From Blastomyces gilchristii SLH14081 (Eukaryota > Ascomycota > Eurotiomycetes > Onygenales > Ajellomycetaceae), in assembly GCF_000003855.2 (NCBI RefSeq), contig NW_003101668.1, positions 434,001-498,000 on the forward strand: DNA of 64,000 nucleotides, given 5' to 3'. The notes below the pieces were generated by a model, which was given only the letters and a program-made list of their open reading frames with translations, did no database searches and was not told the DNA's origin. This document shows, in pieces, positions 34,207 to 48,520 of the stretch. Made by a program: the position numbers and the translations under genes. Numbering within the stretch: position 1 is the stretch's first letter; every line of letters begins with the position of its first letter.

Positions 34207-37086
34207 GTCTAGATTCAATTATATCAGATCTTCTATCTTATATTATTCAGCAGAGTCTCAGTGAATATTAATTCAATCTTCTTAATTCTGTTTAGTACTC
34301 ATTATAAAGACTTCTACTCAATCACAGATATCTCAGAGTTTTATTACTATATTATCAGTGATCTCAATCAGACTGCAGAAATTTAGTGTGAAATGTGTAA
34401 TCTTTAGAAGATTTAGTACTTTCATGTAATATCTGTGTATGAGAAAAAACAGGCTTATATCTGTTAAAACAGTATCTTGACTATTGATAGTGATCTCTGT
34501 GTATAGAAGAAGATTATATCAATCATCTTATAAGTGATTACAGAACTTATGAAGATAATTCTTCATAGTCTGAATTGTTTATTCTGATACATCATCAGTC
34601 TCAGAGTGATAGGCAGTTGATAGACAGCATGTAATCTTGAGAACTTGATAGATTCTTATTCAGAGAGTGCTTATGAATTAACAGTCTTGATCTGATACTA
34701 TAAATCTCAGTAATTCATGTATCTAATAGAACAGGCTCTGTAGAAAAGCTTCAGTAACTTATTCAGTATTCATTTTATTATAAGATTTCAATATTACATC
34801 TTTGCTCAATCAATTCATAATAACTAGAATGTTTCTATAATTCTTACTCTCAGAGAGATTAACAGTGAAGTCAATTATCACATCTTATCAGATTCTATTA
34901 AAGATATTAAGTGATTTCAGCAGATCTTTTCTACAGTTTATTTATAAGATAATAGAAGAATAACAGTTACAGTTTCAGATAAAGTGTCTGATACTGTTTA
35001 ATATCTCAGACTAGTAGAACTCTCAGAAGATTATTCTATACAGTTATTCACAGTCTGAATAATCAGTTATACATGAATTATACATCTCTTGCATTATTCA
35101 GATGCATAAGAGTTCAGAGTGAGAGACTCAGCATTATTTACAGAATTATAGAGTATTATTGTCATTGATTGAACAGTCTGAGATATCAGTTCTTATATAT
35201 AGTTCTGAGGAAAATCAGATTACTTCTTAATATACTACTTTAGTGAGTATTTAAAGAAGTTCATCAGTTTGAGCTATTATATGTCACAATTTATTCTGTG
35301 TAGATCTGAAGAATGTTCTGATCAGTGAAGTATATATAGTATTATGAATAATCTTATCATGATTAACTAATATCTTCAGATTCAAGAGTCAGTGTTCTCA
35401 ATTCATTCAGTGTATATCTGTTATATTGAATAGTATATCTTATTCTCATCATAAGAGAGCATCTGTCATTGAGTTCTGACTGCTGAAGTGATAGTGTATC
35501 ATAAAATGAAAGCAGCTTAGAAACTCTGATCATCACATCTGTTATTCAGTGAGTTTATAAGTTATTATGAAGTATTTGAGATTCTTATAATCTGTGATTA
35601 TCTCAAATTCAGAGATACTTCAGAGTTCAGAGTCTTATTCTTCTAAACAGTGTACAATTGTGAGAAGTTTCTTATCATAGATCTCATAATTACATTCAGC
35701 AGAACTTAGTTTCTTAGATATAAAGATATATAGTTATAGAATATCTTCATTATTATATTATAATATTGCTTCTTCTATCACATAGTCAGAGAAATCAGCT
35801 TTAACAACTGTCTCACAATCAGAGTCAAATATTATTAGTAAAGAAGTATTAATGAATATCTTCTTCATCTGTGTGAATGCAGCTTCAGTGTCTACTAATC
35901 ACTGAAATACTGAGTTCTTCTTTTTAAGTTCTGTAAGTGATTTCATGATATCTGAGAAGTTTTATATAAATCACTGATAGAAGTTAGCAAATCTGATGAA
36001 GCTTTATACATCTTTCACAGTACACAGAGCTTCTCATTCAAGAATGACAGAGACTTTCTCAGAATTTATTCAAATCTTCTTGTCAGCTTCTATGATAAAA
36101 CCTAGATATTTAATACTCTTGACTTTGAAGTCATACTTATCAATATCTATTGATAGTCCTGCTTCTTGTAATTATTGTAATACTTTTTACACATGTTCTT
36201 AATATTCTTTTCTGAACTTATTAGTGAAGATGAGAATGTTATCAAGATATGCAGATGCAAATTCATCAAGGAAATTTCAGAGTACTTAGTTGATATACTT
36301 CTGAAATGTACTAAGAGCATTGACCAGTTTCAAGAGTGTAACTATTCATTTAAAGAGATTATAACATGTTCAGAATGCTGTAAGTCATTCATCTTCTTCA
36401 GTGATACAGATTTTATGAAACACAGTAATAATATTTAGTTTTATAAATCATTGAGCTTGTTCAATGCAAGCTAGAGTTTTATTGATAAGAGATAAAGAAT
36501 AGCAGTTCTTCTTGATTAATCTGTTCAATTCTCAATAGTTTACACAGAATCAGAGTTCTTCATCTGATTTCTTTGCAAAGAGAATAGAAGCTGCAGTGAA
36601 AGAGTTACTAACATGTATAAATCTCTTATTTAACAGATCATTTAGTGTCTTCTGAAGAAGAAGAAGTTCATCTCAAGACATGTTATAAAAAGAGTCTCAT
36701 GATAGCTCAGAGTTCTTATCATTCTTCTTGTCTAACTTGATACTGTGATTCACTTCAGAATCTTGTAAGAGAAGTATATTTATAATATTATCTTATTAAA
36801 AGATATCTAGATATTCATGATATTATTAAGAGAGTTTTGTATGAGAATCTATTATTATAACACAGAATAACTTTTCTAGAGTCTTTTTAATATCAGTTAG
36901 ACTGATAGAATAGATTGTTACATAGTTCTGCTATTAATAACTTCTTTTTTGAAGTATTTCATACACATTAACAGAGATCTGTGTTAGGTTCATGATCTTG
37001 TGAATATTATCTTTGTGAATTCTATTATTATTATAGAATATCAAGCTTCTGTTTTAAGTGTTCAATAAGATGCCTTGTTCAGATAG

Positions 37087-37386
37087 TCAGACAAGTTCTA
37101 ATATAAGATTATAATCAAGATTATTAACTTCATATGCATAGACATCTTTATATTGATGTTCTCTTACATCTATAATTAACTTCATCATGTAATGAGTATA
37201 AATGTCTTTTGAGCCATCAAATTCTGTGAGAAGTTGAGGTTTTGATAAGAGAATATGCTGAAGATTATAATATCTTATAACTGAAGATTTAATCATTGCA
37301 TAATAACATAGATCACTGTCTATCATAACTTTCATATTATACATGTTATCAATTACAGTAGATATAAGAATTACATTCATTGTCAT
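37087..37386 (-). pseudogene. Gypsy A aspartic protease region
   Basis: A 99-codon open segment with MIDSDLCYYAMIKSSVIRYYNL, LLTEFDGSKD and NNLDYNLILEL, matching the retropepsin region of Gypsy elements. The catalytic DSG/DTG has Asp in the third position, probably a G-to-A change. The flanking pol frames are broken. Confidence 0.75.
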
Positions 37387-38899
37387 TTTCTCTTCAAATT
37401 ATTATTATCTGATCTCTTCAAGCTTCTGTTTATAAATTTGAACAGGAGCTAATCATTTCTCTATTTCATTGAGACATTCTCATAGTCATCTTCTGAATCT
37501 TTCTTCACTGCAATGTGATTGACATGGACAGGCACTAATTTATTCTTTGAATAAGAAGACACTGATCTTTCTCTTGAGTGAAAAGATGCTGATCTTTCTC
37601 TTAAGTGTGAAGACACATAGGTTGATCAGCAGTTGAAAGTGATATGTTCTAATCAGTTACAGTTAATGCATACTTTATATTAATATTGATCAGCAACTTT
37701 CTCAGAAGTAATCTCAGAGACTCAGAAGTCTATTCAAATAGTGAAAACTCTTGCTTATATATAGATATTTAAGTCTATTCAGTTCATGACATCTGTATCA
37801 TTACTGTTATTCCTCAGTACAGATGTGTGAGTGTAACATCTTCTACTACTGTTCTGTATACTCTTAAGCTTGATAAGATGATCATTTAATGTTCAGAGCT
37901 GTGTGCAGAAACCTTTATATGTCTGGTCTTTATCTATACTTATAAGAGTCTGTAAGAGTTTGAAAGTTAATATCTTCTTGAGCATACTAATCTTTATTCA
38001 ATTCTTTCAAGATTGATTACCTGCTTCTAGAATCTTGATGTTAAAGTCAGAGATAAATGTTGTAAGAGAAGTGTTTCTCTGTTGAATACTCTGTAACTAA
38101 TCTAACACTTTCTGTTACATGACAGTGTCTCAGAATAGAATATTAAAATATTTGATAATATTATCAGATGTTTGCAACACTAATTTACATGCTTCTATTC
38201 ATGAATGAAACTTCTGCTTCACACAATTCTTCAATTATTTATTAATATATCAATCTTGATTAATTAATGAACTGATGACATCTTCATCTACACTCAGTTT
38301 CACGAGCATTTTCATTCTTCATGATGAGTAGAGAGTGAGATTGAAAGTATTGAAATATATGAAAGTATCTAAGCATTCTTTCAGTGCTTTTATATTTGAT
38401 TCTGTAGATGTTGAAATTGTATGAATTTCTTATTATAATAATTGTTGAATCTCTTCATATTAGTATTATTGAGTTGCATATATATCAGCTATTTATTATT
38501 ATTATAATTTCAACATTGCTCAGAGTCACTGTGATATCATATCTATACTTGCATTTGAGAGTTCTCTTATATTATTGTTAGACATGATTATATCAATTAT
38601 CAGATATGTAATTATATAAATATCTCATATATGATATATCTGAGATATCAGAACTCTTGAATCTTTTGCTGATATTCTCTTATAAGATCTTACTCTCTTC
38701 ATAAGATCTTGTTACAGAGCTAGAATAACTGATGAGTAAGCTTCTATCTGAGAACTCAGTGTTCACTTAACTATTTAACTATTTCTCTATTTCTTACACA
38801 TTGTTATACATTTGAATATCTCAGTGAATAATCATTTCTAATGAGAAGATAATATATGAATAATCATTTCTAATAAGAAGATAATGAACATTTTTCTAG

Positions 38900-39209
38900 T
38901 ATAAGAGACCTATGCTGAATAGATCAGTATGATATTAATAGATCTTATATAATAAGGAGAAAAATATTAGAGAAGAAAAAGAAAGAGAAAGTGTGAGAAT
39001 CAGTAATTAAAGTGAATATTTATATATGTATATAATGATGTATGCAGTGAAGCTTCGGGGTGAAAGAATCTATATGCATTCATGACAGCTGAGAATCAGT
39101 GATTGAGAATAGCTGAGAATCAGAGCATATATATTCAAGAATGAAGCAGCTGAAATCTGTGAAGTGTAATGAAATAGTCTATATAATTGATAGAGCGCAG
39201 CCTGTCATA
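38900..39209 (-). repeat. 5' LTR of Gypsy A
   Basis: About 310 bp, aligned over its length with the two LTRs of Gypsy B (46263-46571 and 49150-49458). The plus-strand start TATAAG corresponds to TGTAAG with a G-to-A change. Confidence 0.85.
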
Positions 39210-39766
39210 GTATAAGAAGAAAGTAGTAATTAACTATCTAATTATCAGAATTAAAGAGAGCTATTTTATAGATATATAAGAAAATTAAGTATAGACAGTA
39301 TTGAAGATCTTCTAAAGAAATATAAAAAATAAGAATCTTTATAATATTAAGAGTTTCAGTAACTTATAAAGTAATGATATTAAATTCCGCTTTTAAGTCT
39401 ATTATAACTGAAAGAGTAAGTATATCAGTACACTGAAAAAGTTGAATAATATTATTAAGAGTGAGTGCTGTCTATAATATAAAGATATTATATTATATAA
39501 TCTGAATAGATAGAGTATAACTGTTAATTAATTGAGAGAATAAATTAATTTAAGACTTTTATTTATATATTATCACTTCTAGTAATATACTGATTCATTT
39601 TTTAACTTTAAAAATATAGAGTAGATATGTGAAGAAGCAGTGTATAAAAGTATTTCATTATTAAAAATGGTAATAGAAAGCAGAGTACTTTAATAGATAG
39701 ATATAAAAGTTATAAATACTAGATAAATATAATAGTTATTAACTTAGTATCTTATACAGCTGTATT
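39210..39766. other. AT-rich spacer, nothing recognised
   Basis: Low-complexity AT-rich DNA between Gypsy A and MITE E, with no open frame above chance and no repeat I could match in the window. Confidence 0.5.
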
Positions 39767-40272
39767 TAGACTGACCGTGTGACCGTGTCTGAAACCAGAA
39801 CCAGAATATTTGATGGTCTCATTACCAATTCAACTGATCTCATTACACTGTTTTAACATTAGATAGTAGTCTCATACTGTCTCAGTGAAACTTACTGTCT
39901 AGTCTTATCACATTTTTCAAATAAGATCATGATTTTCACTTCTCAATTTAAATTATTTTTATTGCTTTAAATGACTTTAAATCTCATTTGAGTGTTATCA
40001 AAAAGTGTTACTTTTTAAAAAATTAAAAATAGTCTAAAAAAAACCTTAAAATATCTAAAAATAGTAACTTTATATCAAGAATGAGACTAAATAGAATCAA
40101 ATGAAATCACTTTCTTATTTTTTCTAAGTTATGATCTCATTTTGAGATCTGATATATAGTCACTTTGCATGTTTTTTTAATGATTAGTCTCAGTGGGATT
40201 CATGCTAAGAAATGTATAGAACCAGATCAAATGAGATTAAATGTGAAATTCATAATCTCAGCGGCCAGTCTA
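39767..40272 (+). mobile_element. 506-bp hAT-type MITE, copy E
   Basis: Ends TAGACTGACCGTGTGACC and GCGGCCAGTCTA, flanked by the 8-bp duplication GCTGTATT (39759-39766 and 40273-40280). No coding capacity. Confidence 0.93.
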
Positions 40273-40383
40273 GCTGTATTAGATACAGAAGCTTTTATAC
40301 TAATATTTTCAATATTCAGTATTAGTAATATTAAGATTCTTATTAATAGTATAAGAGAATCTGTTAAAGAAGTAAAAGCATGC

Positions 40384-40654
40384 TGTCAGAAAAAAGAGGT
40401 TATACACTAATGAACATCATCAACATTGTATTACTACAATATTTCTCATCATCATCATCAGCTTACTACAACACTTGTCTAATACTCACTTATGCTAGCT
40501 CTCTTGGCTCGCACATATATTTTACTATAAATAGCTCTATCTTTTGTATAAAATAGATATATTAGAGAGGGAATGAATAATATAACAAGCAGATTTTGAT
40601 ACATATAAGATTCATATGTCTTCAACATATTCATCCGTGACACTCATTTCGACA
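40384..40654 (+). repeat. left LTR of the copia element
   Basis: 271 bp, TGTCAG...CGACA. Differences from the right LTR are almost only C/T and G/A transitions, the left copy keeping more C (for example CATCATCATCATC against CATTATTATC). Confidence 0.93.
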
Positions 40655-40671
40655 GTTATGAGCCCGGTAAG
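40655..40671 (+). promoter_or_regulatory. primer-binding site for a half-molecule of initiator tRNA-Met
   Basis: GTTATGAGCCCGGTAAG lies directly after the LTR. GTTATGAGCCC is the complement of GGGCTCATAAC, the anticodon stem-loop of eukaryotic initiator tRNA-Met (anticodon CAT). Copia-type elements are known to prime from this internal cut half rather than the tRNA 3' end. Not altered by RIP. Confidence 0.7.
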
Positions 40672-41129
40672 CAGCATCTGAAGAGAAGCGTGATACATCA
40701 ATCTCAATCCTCATTTGAACTGATAACTATCATTCAAACTGAGATGATTATACACTGATTCCAATCCTCATTCGAACTGATAACTATCATTCAAACTGAG
40801 ACAATTGATTCTCATTCATATACAGTCTGAAATACTCAACTGATATACACCCTGAATTCTGATCATATCTATTCTCAAATACTTGAACTGATTCCTCAAT
40901 TCACTCAATATAACTGATATAACAGACAAGACAATGTTTAGTACAACTGTACACCTTAGTGTTCCTGGAGATTGAAAACTTTGATACAAGCATATGCAAG
41001 AATATACAAAGGACAAGAAGGTATCAGACTTCATCAATCTTGACAAATATGATATCTTCTCTGAACTAGAAGAATCTCTGAAACCCAAGTGTTCAGAAGA
41101 AGCCACCGCAGAGGTCAAGAAGCATATGA

Positions 41130-44100
41130 CATCAAGATCACTGTGTGGAAAATAAAATATATGAAATATGAGAAATTGAATAAAGGTATGACAAAGATAT
41201 GAGATATCATATGAAGAACAGTGAATGTCACAGAGCTACAACATATACACAGTGAGAATGATGATGTGAAGAAGATTATTTATTCATTAAGAGATTAACT
41301 CTCACTCACAATTGCAGACTATCAAGATAATATGAGAATCTGATATCATAATCTCTGCAAAGCACTAAAAAACAGAGATATAGAGAAGTGATTAAATGAC
41401 TGATCACTCATTAAAGATAATATCAAAGAGACAGATATAGCTGAATAGTTTAACTTGAAGAAAGACTTCTTAAATATAAATCTAGCTATTAATGCAGATT
41501 ATATATAAGTATGAGCAAAGAATGTCTGATATGATAAAGATATTATATCTTTGATAGAGTTAGTTAAGAACTTTAAGAAAAGATATAGAGAAATGAGTAT
41601 TCTCAAAGAAGATAAATCTATGAACTTTGCTACTCTTAATGAAAGATCTCAGCAATTATTATCAGTAACATTCAGAAACTGCATCTGCAGAGCCTGTCAC
41701 TGATACACTCAGTACTACTATCTCAATTCATCAAGAAAGTCATCTGAATGAAAGAAAAATGAGAAGAAGAGAACTCAGATTAATCAAGCTCTTAAAAATC
41801 AAGAATTGAAGAGATACATTGATCATGTGATATCTAGAGAATTATTCATAAATACAGATATGATAGAAGTCAATGAAGCAGTTCTAGAAGAAATAATTCT
41901 GAAGTAATCAATTTCTCAATCTATCAATCATTAATCTAACAATTATTAATCTATCAATTATCAATCTATTAATCAGCAGATTCAGAAAATATCAATAAAC
42001 TTCTCAAATTCTCACTTCTATCTCTGAAACTTCTGAATCTTTGATACTGGCGCGGAACAGTATATATGCAATAATCAAACACATTTTCTATTCTTTACAC
42101 CTGTGAACAAGAATGCAGAAGTCTATACAGACAATTTCAGCACTAAAGTTGAAGATTATGAAACTGTTAGAACTATCATGATAAATGAAGCAGAAAAAGC
42201 AGTTCAATGTCAATCTCACAAATGCAGCTTATATACTGAATCTTCATACAAATATCATTACATGGAAACTGTATTTTCATATAGAAGGCATTTATTATGA
42301 TGAAAAAGACTTCTGATTGCAAAAACATGCAGATAATACAATCTTTGCACATGTTGAAGTATTTGAGAGATTGCTAGTTATAGAATATAGTGAAATAGCT
42401 GTTTTCTCAACTATCTCAGAAAAATCAACTACTGAAGCTGCTGCAGATACTACATCACACACTTCTAACATCACTATATCTACTATATCTGAAAAAATAA
42501 TATCTTCAAATTCTTCAACTTCTACAAATTCTTCTTCTAATCTGTTAAAATATACTTCAACAAATCATTCTTTCAACCTATCAATATGCACAAAATCTTC
42601 TCAAAAATCTAAGATCTCTATAGCTACTCAGTCTACATGGTATAAGAGATTAGAACATTCATTAAAAATTGTTATTCAAAAGCTTATAAATGATGCAACT
42701 GGCATTCAAATCATCAATCTAGAAGATACTGTGAATGAGCTTATCACTGAGCTTTGTAAACTCTGTCATCTATCTAATACAAAAAATCAAATATCTAGAT
42801 ATTCTTATGTTAGATCTCAAATATCATTCAAACACCTACACATGAATATTACATATTGCTCTACACAGTGCTATAATGATAAGTGTTATCTCATACATTT
42901 CATGTGTGATTATCTATGTTTTTATATAGCTATAACAGCTATCTGAAAATCAGAAATTTGAAAAGCTCTTAGACAAGCTATCAATTGAATTAAATATCAA
43001 TTCAACTGTATTACAAAGATTATTCATATTGACAATGATACTGCAGTCAAGAAAGCAGATGAATTCATAAATTAAGTGAATGATGAAGGTCTAAAGATGA
43101 AGTATTCTTCAGAGTATATTCATGAGCAAAATGATGCAGCAGAGCAAGCAGAAGTAATATTAATATCAAAGACAAGAACTCTACAGATAGAATTTCTTCT
43201 GTCACAATTACTTTTCTCTGAGATTGCACTTACTATTATCTATCTAGCAAATTGAACCTCTACTAGAATTCTAGATTGAAAGTCATCTCTACAAGTATTG
43301 AAAGAATTTCTACAAATCAAATCTCACTTCTATACTCATCTTCAAATCTATAGATGTCACATCTATGCAAAGATACTGAATGAAGTTCTCTATAGAAATC
43401 ACTCTTAGAAGCTAGATCTTCAAGCATATATTAAATATCTAGTTGAATATGATTCTACAAACATCTATTAAATTTGAATTCCACACTTAGAACAGATGAT
43501 AAGAGCAAGAGATGTAATATTTGATGAGAATAGAAAATTCAACCTAGAAGATCTCTACATTGAAAGACAACTAAGAGATTGAGTATCTAAGAAGGTGAAG
43601 CTTCTATATATGAAAGTTTGAGAATCATCAATGACTTCTATCAATCAATTGAAAGAGATTATAGATGCAGATATTGATGTTTTCCATCTTGAAGAAAATG
43701 CTCAAACCTTTAAAAAAATAGAGAAGAAGAATAATGAGTATAAACATTATAATGTTTCAATTCTTTCTAATGTTTCAATTCTTTCTACACCAGATTCAAT
43801 GCCAGAGTCAACAGGTTCTGATATTAATATTAATACTCATTCAGCTGTGATAGATAATTGAACATGAAACATTGCATCTAGAGCTCATAATATCAGTACT
43901 GATTTTGATGAAGCTAATATCATTGAAGGCTGCAGAACATGAAAACACAGAGCTGCTCACCTTGTGACAGTTGAAAATGTCAAAGACAATTCTTATTGAA
44001 TGATTGATAAGGCATTCTCTTAATCACACTCAGACTTCTACAAGTCTCAATATTTATTTCCAAATACTGTTTTCACAGTTATCAATAATACAGCTACATC

Positions 44101-45750
44101 AACAGCATTTATACTGACTTCAAGAATTCATAGATCTCAACTGTCAAATTCACTGAATCACTGAACAGATGTTAAAAAACACTCATATTATAAAGAATTT
44201 GAGAATGCTGCTAAGCAGGAATGAGATAGTATATCTCTACAGAATACATATGAAATTACTAGCAGATTACAGAGAGATGTCTCAGTTATTTCTCTACAAT
44301 GAATATTCATCTACAAATTCAATGATGAAGATTTTCTTTTGAAATACAAAGCTTGTATCTGCATACATGGAGATCTTCAATCAATCACAGATCTCACTAT
44401 AAAAGCTCATATACTAGCTGTCAGAGATCTCTGAATCTTATTAGCTTTAACAGCAGCATTTGATCTAGATGCAGAACAGCTAGATGAAATCAATGTCTTT
44501 ATTAATAGTGATATTGATAAGCTAGTATATATGAAACTATCTGATGAATGATGAAAGTTGAAAAGAATGCAAAATTTGAAGTATTTAAATCATGTATTAA
44601 AACTTCTACAAGTACTATATGAATTACACAGATCATTTCTTCTCTTGTTAAATGAACTATCTTCAACATTGAGAACACTAGGCTTCATCTCTATATCAGA
44701 GAATTGATGTCTCTTCTCTAATGATTAATTGATCATTTTCTTCTATATGAATGATATTGTCATCCTATCATGACAAGAAGATTTGAAAGAAAGAGATCAA
44801 CTAATCAAAGATCTTGAAAACATCTATAAGATCTGACAGATGAGAGATTTGAAATGATTTCTCAACATGTGAATAATATGTGATTGTCTCAACTTGAAGC
44901 TCTGACTATGTCAGAATGTCTATATTGATAAGATAGTTGATACATATCATCTCACACACGCCTGCAAGGCATATATCTCACTAACTGATGCTTTGTTAGA
45001 GTCTTTTAACAAGCCAGTCATATCTGCAAAAATTCATTATTATCAATAATATATCAGCTTCTGCATCTACTCAGCAGTGATGACTCACTCTGATATTATA
45101 TATACAGTGAGTAAACTAGCTATATTCATGACAAATTCATTGAAACATTACTTATCAGAGATGAATAGAATGATATCTTATCTATACAATACAAAGAATC
45201 TCACTATTTAATATGATAATAATATTGACAGACCTCTACAACTTGATCTTAAACCTGATATTATTAAAGTCATCAGTGATGTCTCTTTCACAGATAATCT
45301 GAATCACTGCTCTATATAAGAATATATCTTCAAACTATTCAGTGAGACTGTTGATTGAAAATCAAATAGACAGACAATTATAACTACATCTATTACAGAA
45401 GCTGAGCTTATTACTATCTCATAAGCTGGCAAGAAGTCTATCTGATGAAATAGGTTCTTTTAACATATTCAATTTGAATCTGGTCATAAGATTCATATTC
45501 AATGTAATAATTATTAAACTGTTGACATTCTTATGAAGAAAGATCTCTCTATAATCATGAAGCTCTGCCATATTGATATATATGAAAGCTGGCTCTGAGA
45601 ATGTGTTCAATTCAGTGATATTACAGTTGATTGAGTGCCTACGGCTCAGATGCCAGCAGATGGCCTCACTAAGGCCCTGCCATGCCAGAAACATACAGAA
45701 TTTGTCAAGATGCTAGACCTAGTTAATATATCAGATATCATTGAGACATA
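41130..45750 (+). pseudogene. copia gag-pol relic
   Basis: Gag occupies about 41130-42000. Protease has an unmutated GAT ACT GGC GCG (42043-42054; FDTGAEQYICNN). Integrase C-terminal motifs are at about 43440-43530 (KYLVEYDSTNIY, RARDVIFDE). RT runs about 44180-45050 with SLQNTYEI, WIFIYKFN, YKACICIHGD, ALTAAFDLDAEQLDEINVF and the box YMNDIVIL (family YVDD). RNase H is at about 45230-45700, ending in WVPTAQMPADGLTKALP. The short Ser/Thr-rich frame at 42317-42946 is the linker between integrase parts. Many TGA codons stand at Trp positions; not functional. Confidence 0.85.
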
Positions 45751-45896
45751 AGCAGAATAAATGATCTATCTTGATGAAATCTCTATAGATTCATCTACAC
45801 TCTTTTTATTACAGCTTCATTTACATCTTCATTTTCACTTTTATATACACTTTCATTTACACTTTCATTTACATGTTACATTCACTGAAGGGAGTG

Positions 45897-46167
45897 TGTC
45901 AGGAAAAAGAGGTTATACACTAATAAATGCTATCAACATTGTATTACTATAATATTTCTCATCATTATTATCAGCTTACTACAACACTTGTCTAATACTC
46001 ACTTATACTAGCTCTCTTGGCTCACATATATATTTTACTATAAATAGCTCTATCTTTTGTATAAAATAGATATATTAGAGAGGAAACAGATAATATAATA
46101 AGTAGATCTTAATACATATAAGATTTATATGTCTTCAACATATTCATTCATGACACTCATTTCGACA
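45897..46167 (+). repeat. right LTR of the copia element
   Basis: 271 bp, TGTCAG...CGACA, the same length as the left copy and directly followed by the duplicated CATGC. Confidence 0.93.
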
Positions 46168-46262
46168 CATGCTTAACTAGATATAAGATTATTACATTTA
46201 TATATATTATATATTAGATTGAATCTAATATACTTATTATTATAGTTATTAAGAATTAGTTA

Positions 46263-46571
46263 TATAAGAGGCCTACGCCGAATAGATCAGTATTATATTG
46301 ATAGGTCTTATATAACAAAGATAAAAACATTAGAGAAGAAAAGAAAGAGAAAGTGCGAGAATCAGTGATCAAGGTGAATATTTATACATGTATGTGATGA
46401 TGTACGCGGTGAAGCTTTGAGGTGGAAGAATATACACACATTCATAGCAGCTGAGGATTGATAATTGAGAATGATCAAGAATTGAAGTGTATGTGTTCAA
46501 GAATGAAGTGATTGAAATCTGTGAAGTGTAACAGAATAGTCTATATGATTGATCAGGCACAGCCTGCCACA
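46263..46571 (-). repeat. 3' LTR of Gypsy B
   Basis: 309 bp. Starts with TATAAG on the plus strand (TGTAAG in the better-preserved copy) and ends CTGCCACA. Many transitions against the other LTR. Confidence 0.92.
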
Positions 46572-48520
46572 TTAGTCCCTTCTTTCAGAAGCAGTTCTTA
46601 TCAGTCAAGAACTGCTGTTTCAGATAATACAGAACTCAGAGTTCAGATCAGTTAATTATAGCTGACTCATTTCATAAGATATTATCAGCTGCAGTCATAG
46701 AGTCTCTTATCAAGAATATTCTCAATCTCTCACTCAAGCTTATTATCTTCTTCTATGATGTCTGGTGACTGTCAGTCAGAAGTCAGTTGAGAAGAGAATA
46801 GATCAGTAATAGTACAGCAGAGCAAGCTTGTATGAAATATATTATAAATCTCTGATAATATGTTAAGATAATAGTTATAATTATCTAGAACTTCTATCAC
46901 TTTATACTTGATATAACAGTAATCTAGTGTATGAGATGAATATATGATTTGTATATTCTTAAGATTTAATCATATCAGATCTTCTATCTTATATTGTTCA
47001 GTGAGATCTCAGTGAACATTGATTTAATTCTCTTAATCTTATTTTACAGTTGTTATGAAGATCTCTGCTTAATTACAGATATCTTAAAGCTTTATTACTA
47101 TATTATCAGTGATCTGAATCAGACTGCAGAGATTCAGTGTGAACTGTGTAGTCTCTAGAAGATTTAATACTTTCATATAGTATTCATATATAAGAAAGAA
47201 CAGACTTATATCTGTTGAAACAGCATCTTGACTATTAATAGCAATCTCTGTATGTAGAAGAAGATTATGTCAATTATCTTATAAGTGATTACAGAACTTA
47301 TAGAGATAATTCTTCACAGTCTGAATTATCTGTTCTGACATATCATCAGTCTCAGAATGATAGACAGTTAATAGACAGTATATAATCTTGAGAACTTGAC
47401 AGATTCTTATTCAGAGAGTGCTTATAAATTAACAGCTCTGATTCAATATTATAGATCTCAGTAATCTATACATCTGATAGAATAGACTCTGTAGAAAAGC
47501 TTTAATAACTTGTTCAGTATTCATCTTATCACAAGATTTCAATATTACATCTTTACTCAGTCAATTCACAATGATCAGAATGTTTCTACAACTCTTACTC
47601 TCAGATAGATTAACAGTGAAGTCAATTACTATATCTCATCAGATTTTATCAGAGATATTAAGTAATTTTAATAGATCTTTTCTATGATTCTTTTATGAGA
47701 TAATAGAAGAACAGTAATTACAGTTTCAGATAAAGTGTCTGATACTATTTAATATCTCAGATCAGTAGAACTCTCAGAAGATCATTCTATACAGTTATTC
47801 ACAGCCTGAATAATTAATTATATATGAATTATACATCTCTTATATTATCTGAGTGTATAAGAGTTCAGAGTGAGAGACTCAGCATTATTCACAGAATTAT
47901 AGAGTGTTATTATCATTGATTAAATATTCTGAGATATCAGTTCTTATACATAGTTCTGAGAGAAATTAAGATGCTTCTTAACATACTACTTCAGTAAGAG
48001 TCTGAAGAAGTTCATTCATCTGAGCTGCTATATATCACAGTTCATTTAGTATAGAAAAAGTGAAGATATCAATAACAGTTCTAACTGAAGAAGTATATAT
48101 AGTATCATGAACTGTTTCATCTTGATCAACTAGTATCTTCAGATTCAAGAGTCAGTGCTCTTGATTCATTCAGTGAGTATCTATTACATTAGATAACATA
48201 TCTTACTCTTATTATAAGAGAGTATCTATCATTGAGTTCTGACTATCAGAACAGTAGTGTATTGTAAAATGAAGATAGCTTAAGAACTCAGATTATTGCA
48301 TCTGTTATTCAGTGAGTTTACAGATAGTTATGAAGTATTTGAGATTCTTATAATCTGTGACTATCTCAAATTCAGAGATACTTTGAAGTTCAGAGTTTCA
48401 TTCTTCTAAATAGTGTACAATCATAAGAAGTTCCTTGTCATAGATCTCATAATTGCATTCAGCAGGACTTAGTTTCTTAGACATGAAGACACATGATTGT
48501 AGAACATCTTCATTATCATA

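Larger units (their letters stand above)
34207..39209 (-). mobile_element. Gypsy A: 5' LTR, gag, PR, RT, RNase H, integrase; 3' end missing
   Basis: Minus-strand Gypsy element. The 5' LTR is 38900-39209. Order downstream: gag (about 38590-37400, with a CCHC-type knuckle near 37640-37680), aspartic protease in an intact 99-codon frame at 37386-37087 (MIDSDLCYYAMI, where the DSG motif has become DSD), RT (about 36900-36100), RNase H (about 36000-35400, VFQW, FDSDCETVV) and integrase (about 34930-34570, IDF and IVSDQ with the catalytic Asp residues, then LSTAYHSETDD). The 3' part of integrase and the 3' LTR are absent; the element stops at MITE D. It belongs to the same family as Gypsy B and is heavily RIP-mutated. 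Confidence 0.85.
40384..46167 (+). mobile_element. complete Ty1/copia element
   Basis: LTRs of 271 bp at both ends (TGTCAG...CGACA), 5-bp target duplication CATGC (40379-40383 and 46168-46172), total 5784 bp. A primer-binding site follows the left LTR, and a polypurine stretch GAAGGGAG precedes the right LTR. The internal gag-pol frame on the plus strand is broken by RIP-type stops, mostly TGA, but gag, protease, integrase, RT and RNase H can be followed in the copia order. Confidence 0.95.
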
